Translations under genes and position numbers: made by a program
The notes under the pieces: model-generated
The model's input: the letters and a program-made list of their open reading frames with translations, nothing else
Databases searched by the model: none
What the model was told of the DNA's origin: nothing
In this document: in pieces, positions 13,238 to 15,067 of the stretch
Layout of the letters: each line of letters starts with the position of its first letter
How positions within the stretch are numbered: the stretch's first letter is position 1
Assembly: GCA_031282235.1 (NCBI GenBank)
Contig: JAITED010000033.1
Span: 1-15,067, forward strand
Direction: 5' to 3'
DNA: 15,067 nucleotides
Source: Propionibacteriaceae bacterium
Lineage (GTDB): Bacteria > Actinomycetota > Actinomycetes > Propionibacteriales > Propionibacteriaceae

Positions 13238-14953
13238 GTGAAAAAACTTATCCCCATAGTTGTCGGCGCGTTGGCTTTGGGAATGGCCCTGAGCGCGTGC
13301 AGCGACGATAAAGATAAAGATAGCGGCACCATCACTGTGCCAGCCGATGGTTGGGACGTCAACGTTAAATCGTATGACACTTTGAAAGATGGCGGCACGC
13401 TCACCATCCCGATCGGTTCCAATATCACCACGTTTAACCTCTACTCTGTCGTCGGTAACGATGCAGAGTTGACTTTCGGCACCGACCCGCTCACTGAGCG
13501 TTGGTGGTTTATTGATGGTACCGGTAAGTTCACGTGGAACCCGCTGTTCCTCACCGAGGAACCGAAACCGGTGATGGAGGGTGAGCAGATGGTGATTACC
13601 ATGCACATCAACCCCAAAGCCGTATGGGCCGACGGCACCAAGATTACTGCCGATGACTGGATTGCCACTTGGAAAGCGCGCAACGGTTCTGACCCGGCTT
13701 ATGACTTGGCATCTTCTGATGGCTGGGATCAGATTGAGTCTGTCACTGGTTCCGATGATGGCGCTACCGTCACCATCAAGTTCATATCCACCTACCCGGA
13801 CTGGCTGGCTGTCACCTCCGATGGCCCGATGCGCGCCGAATCCGTAAAGGATGCCGATACGTTCAACAACGGCTGGAGCGACGCCGAGGTGGTCAAGAAC
13901 TGGTTCTTCGGCCCGTTCACCATCGAAAGTTTCGACAAGGCCACCTCTACGCTGGTCATGGTACACAACCCGAAGTGGTGGGGTGAGACCCCGAAGCTGG
14001 AGAAGGTTATTCTCAAGTATGTGGCCTCTGACCAGATGAAGACCGCTTTCGCCAACGGTGAGATTGATTACTACGACATCGGCTCCGATGCTGAAGGCTA
14101 CAACCTGGCATCTAGTGCCGCGAACTCGGTGGTGCGCGCCTCCCGTGGCCCGAACTATCGTCACTTCACCATCAACTCGCAGACCCCGGCGCTTCAGGAC
14201 ATCAATGTCCGGCAGGCGCTGCTCATGGGTCTCGATCGGGTGGCTATCGCAGAATCCGACTTGGCTGGTTTGCCGGCCGAAACCGACCCGATGTCCAACA
14301 ACCTCTTTGTGATGGGGCAGTTCGGTTATGTTGACCTCGCTGCGACCACCGGTCTGGGCTACGACCCGGAGGGTGCCAAAGCCAAGCTCGAAGCCGCTGG
14401 CTACACGTTCAACACCACCACTGGTTTCTACGAGAAGGATGGCGCCACGCTGACACTGTACTTCGCAGTGCTGACCGGCGTTTCCACCTCTGAGAACGAG
14501 TCACTGCTCGCCCAGAGCCAGCTCAAGGAGATTGGTATTGATGTACAGTTCCGTCCAATTAACGTTGCGACCGATTGGCCGGGCGTATTGTACGAACACA
14601 ACTTCGACATCGTGGCGTTCTCTTGGATTGGCACGCCGTTCCCGTTGAACAACATCGGCCAGATTTATGGTTGCGATGCTAACGGTGTTCCCTCTGATAG
14701 CAACTTCCCGTCGTTGTGCAACGACAAGGTTGACGAACTCCGCAGGCAGATTGATGTCGAGGTTGACGCGGACAAGCGTCTCAAGCTCGGCCAGCAGGCC
14801 GCCGAGGAGATTTGGAAAGAGGTGCACACCATTCCGTTGTGGCAGCGTCCGCAGCTCATCGCTGTGCGTGACTCCCTTGCCAACATCGGCGCTTGGGGCA
14901 TGGCTCGCGCCCCCTACACCTGGGTAAACGTTGGCTACGTCAACGCTGCCTAA
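13238..14953 (+). CDS. oppA: Substrate-binding lipoprotein of the importer, SBP family 5
   Basis: Extracytoplasmic receptor that captures the substrate and delivers it to the OppBC channel. It starts with GTG. The signal peptide MKKLIPIVVGALALGMALSAC has a lipobox LSAC with the lipidated Cys at 21, so it is anchored to the outer face of the membrane. A charged linker (SDDKDKDSG) precedes the mature domain. Family 5 features follow: GGTLTIPIG (52-60), NPKAVWADGTKITADDW (125-141), NVRQALLMGLDR, YDPEGAKAKLEAAGY and FDIVAFSW. The length of 571 is normal. C479 and C494 could form a disulphide. It is the last gene of the importer set, placed after the ATPase instead of first. Substrate is unknown; peptide is the likeliest from the class. 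The gene name is by class only. Confidence 0.9.
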   Translation: MKKLIPIVVGALALGMALSACSDDKDKDSGTITVPADGWDVNVKSYDTLKDGGTLTIPIGSNITTFNLYSVVGNDAELTFGTDPLTERWWFIDGTGKFTWNPLFLTEEPKPVMEGEQMVITMHINPKAVWADGTKITADDWIATWKARNGSDPAYDLASSDGWDQIESVTGSDDGATVTIKFISTYPDWLAVTSDGPMRAESVKDADTFNNGWSDAEVVKNWFFGPFTIESFDKATSTLVMVHNPKWWGETPKLEKVILKYVASDQMKTAFANGEIDYYDIGSDAEGYNLASSAANSVVRASRGPNYRHFTINSQTPALQDINVRQALLMGLDRVAIAESDLAGLPAETDPMSNNLFVMGQFGYVDLAATTGLGYDPEGAKAKLEAAGYTFNTTTGFYEKDGATLTLYFAVLTGVSTSENESLLAQSQLKEIGIDVQFRPINVATDWPGVLYEHNFDIVAFSWIGTPFPLNNIGQIYGCDANGVPSDSNFPSLCNDKVDELRRQIDVEVDADKRLKLGQQAAEEIWKEVHTIPLWQRPQLIAVRDSLANIGAWGMARAPYTWVNVGYVNAA

Positions 14954-14962
14954 CCGCTATTA

Positions 14963-14981
14963 CCTAACCTTTTAGGTTAGG
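14963..14981 (+). repeat. Perfect 8-bp hairpin after the stop codon
   Basis: CCTAACCT at 14963-14970 and AGGTTAGG at 14974-14981 form an 8-bp stem with a TTT loop, beginning 9 nt after the stop of the binding-protein gene. No T-run follows on the + strand, so it is not a classic terminator by itself. It may protect the mRNA 3' end or pause polymerase before the next hairpin. Confidence 0.6.
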
Positions 14982-14988
14982 CACCAAA

Positions 14989-15032
14989 CTTGAGGCTCCG
15001 CCCTTTAATTAGGACGGAGCCTCAAGCCTTTT
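14989..15032 (+). terminator. Rho-independent terminator of the importer unit
   Basis: CTTGAGGCTCCG at 14989-15000 pairs perfectly with CGGAGCCTCAAG at 15015-15026, giving a 12-bp stem with a 14-nt loop that includes TTTAATTA. Two bases later a TTTT tract (15029-15032) follows. The T-run is short, but the stem is strong. It sits where the operon should end. Confidence 0.8.
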
Positions 15033-15035
15033 GTG

Positions 15036-15054
15036 CCCCCTTCTGTGAAGGGGG
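15036..15054. repeat. Third perfect hairpin (8-bp GC-rich stem)
   Basis: CCCCCTTC at 15036-15043 and GAAGGGGG at 15047-15054 form an 8-bp stem with a TGT loop. There is no T-run on either side that would make it a clear terminator in one direction. It may back up the neighbouring terminator or belong to whatever lies beyond the window. Confidence 0.55.
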
Positions 15055-15067
15055 TGGCAGGCGTAGC

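Noticed and set aside
13217..14164. A 315-codon minus-strand open frame opposite the binding-protein gene
   Set aside because: The + strand encodes a clear family 5 lipoprotein with signal peptide and ribosome-binding site; the opposite frame shows no family features.
14963..14990. AGGTTAGGC and CCTAACC resemble halves of a DtxR/IdeR iron box
   Set aside because: The known box has the order TTAGGTTAGGCTAACCTAA. Here the halves are everted (CCTAACC first, AGGTTAGG second), and the bases after TTAGGTTAGGC do not match. A transcript hairpin after a stop codon explains it better.
1..15067. Search for CRISPR repeats, transposases, phage genes, toxin-antitoxin pairs, defence genes, tRNA or rRNA
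   Set aside because: None seen by eye; all space is taken by ribosomal-protein and transporter genes or by short gaps, so no hidden defence or mobile system is claimed.

Overview
The window is a stretch of an actinobacterial chromosome (moderately high GC) and every gene is on the + strand. It begins inside rplD and runs through a joined S10/spc ribosomal-protein cluster, rplD-rplW-rplB-rpsS-rplV-rpsC-rplP-rpmC-rpsQ-rplN-rplX-rplE-rpsN-rpsH-rplF-rplR-rpsE-rpmD-rplO. Actinobacterial origin is suggested by the zinc-ribbon (short) S14, the Ala/Lys/Pro-rich tail on L22, the S19 and S8 sequences, and the gene order. A member of the Actinomycetaceae is my guess from general impression only; nothing in the window proves it.

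The ribosomal block (1-8919) is packed tightly. Several neighbours overlap by 4 nt (rplD/rplW, rpmC/rpsQ, rplX/rplE, rpsE/rpmD) and one pair by 1 nt (rplP/rpmC). The S10 and spc parts are separated by only 22 nt (rpsQ to rplN). The one notable gap inside the block is 97 nt between rpsN and rpsH. L4, L22 and L5 carry long low-complexity extensions outside their conserved cores.

From 8933 the expected spc-operon continuation (secY, adk, map, infA) is absent. Instead an ABC importer of the oligopeptide/dipeptide/nickel (Opp/Dpp) class begins 13 nt after rplO: two permeases (OppB-like, OppC-like), a fused double ATPase (OppD-OppF in one chain) and, after a 188-nt gap, a lipoprotein substrate-binding protein. 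The first three overlap by 4 nt each and look translationally coupled to one another, and no terminator separates them from rplO. The importer may therefore be read from the ribosomal promoter, tying peptide uptake to translation capacity. The gap before the binding-protein gene holds small inverted repeats and a perfect -35-like hexamer but no convincing -10.

The window ends (14954-15067) in three successive hairpins after the binding-protein gene. The middle one, a 12-bp stem followed by four T, is the likely terminator of the whole unit. No tRNA, rRNA, CRISPR, insertion sequence, toxin-antitoxin or defence gene was seen. The most unusual thing here is the junction of a ribosomal operon with a nutrient importer.
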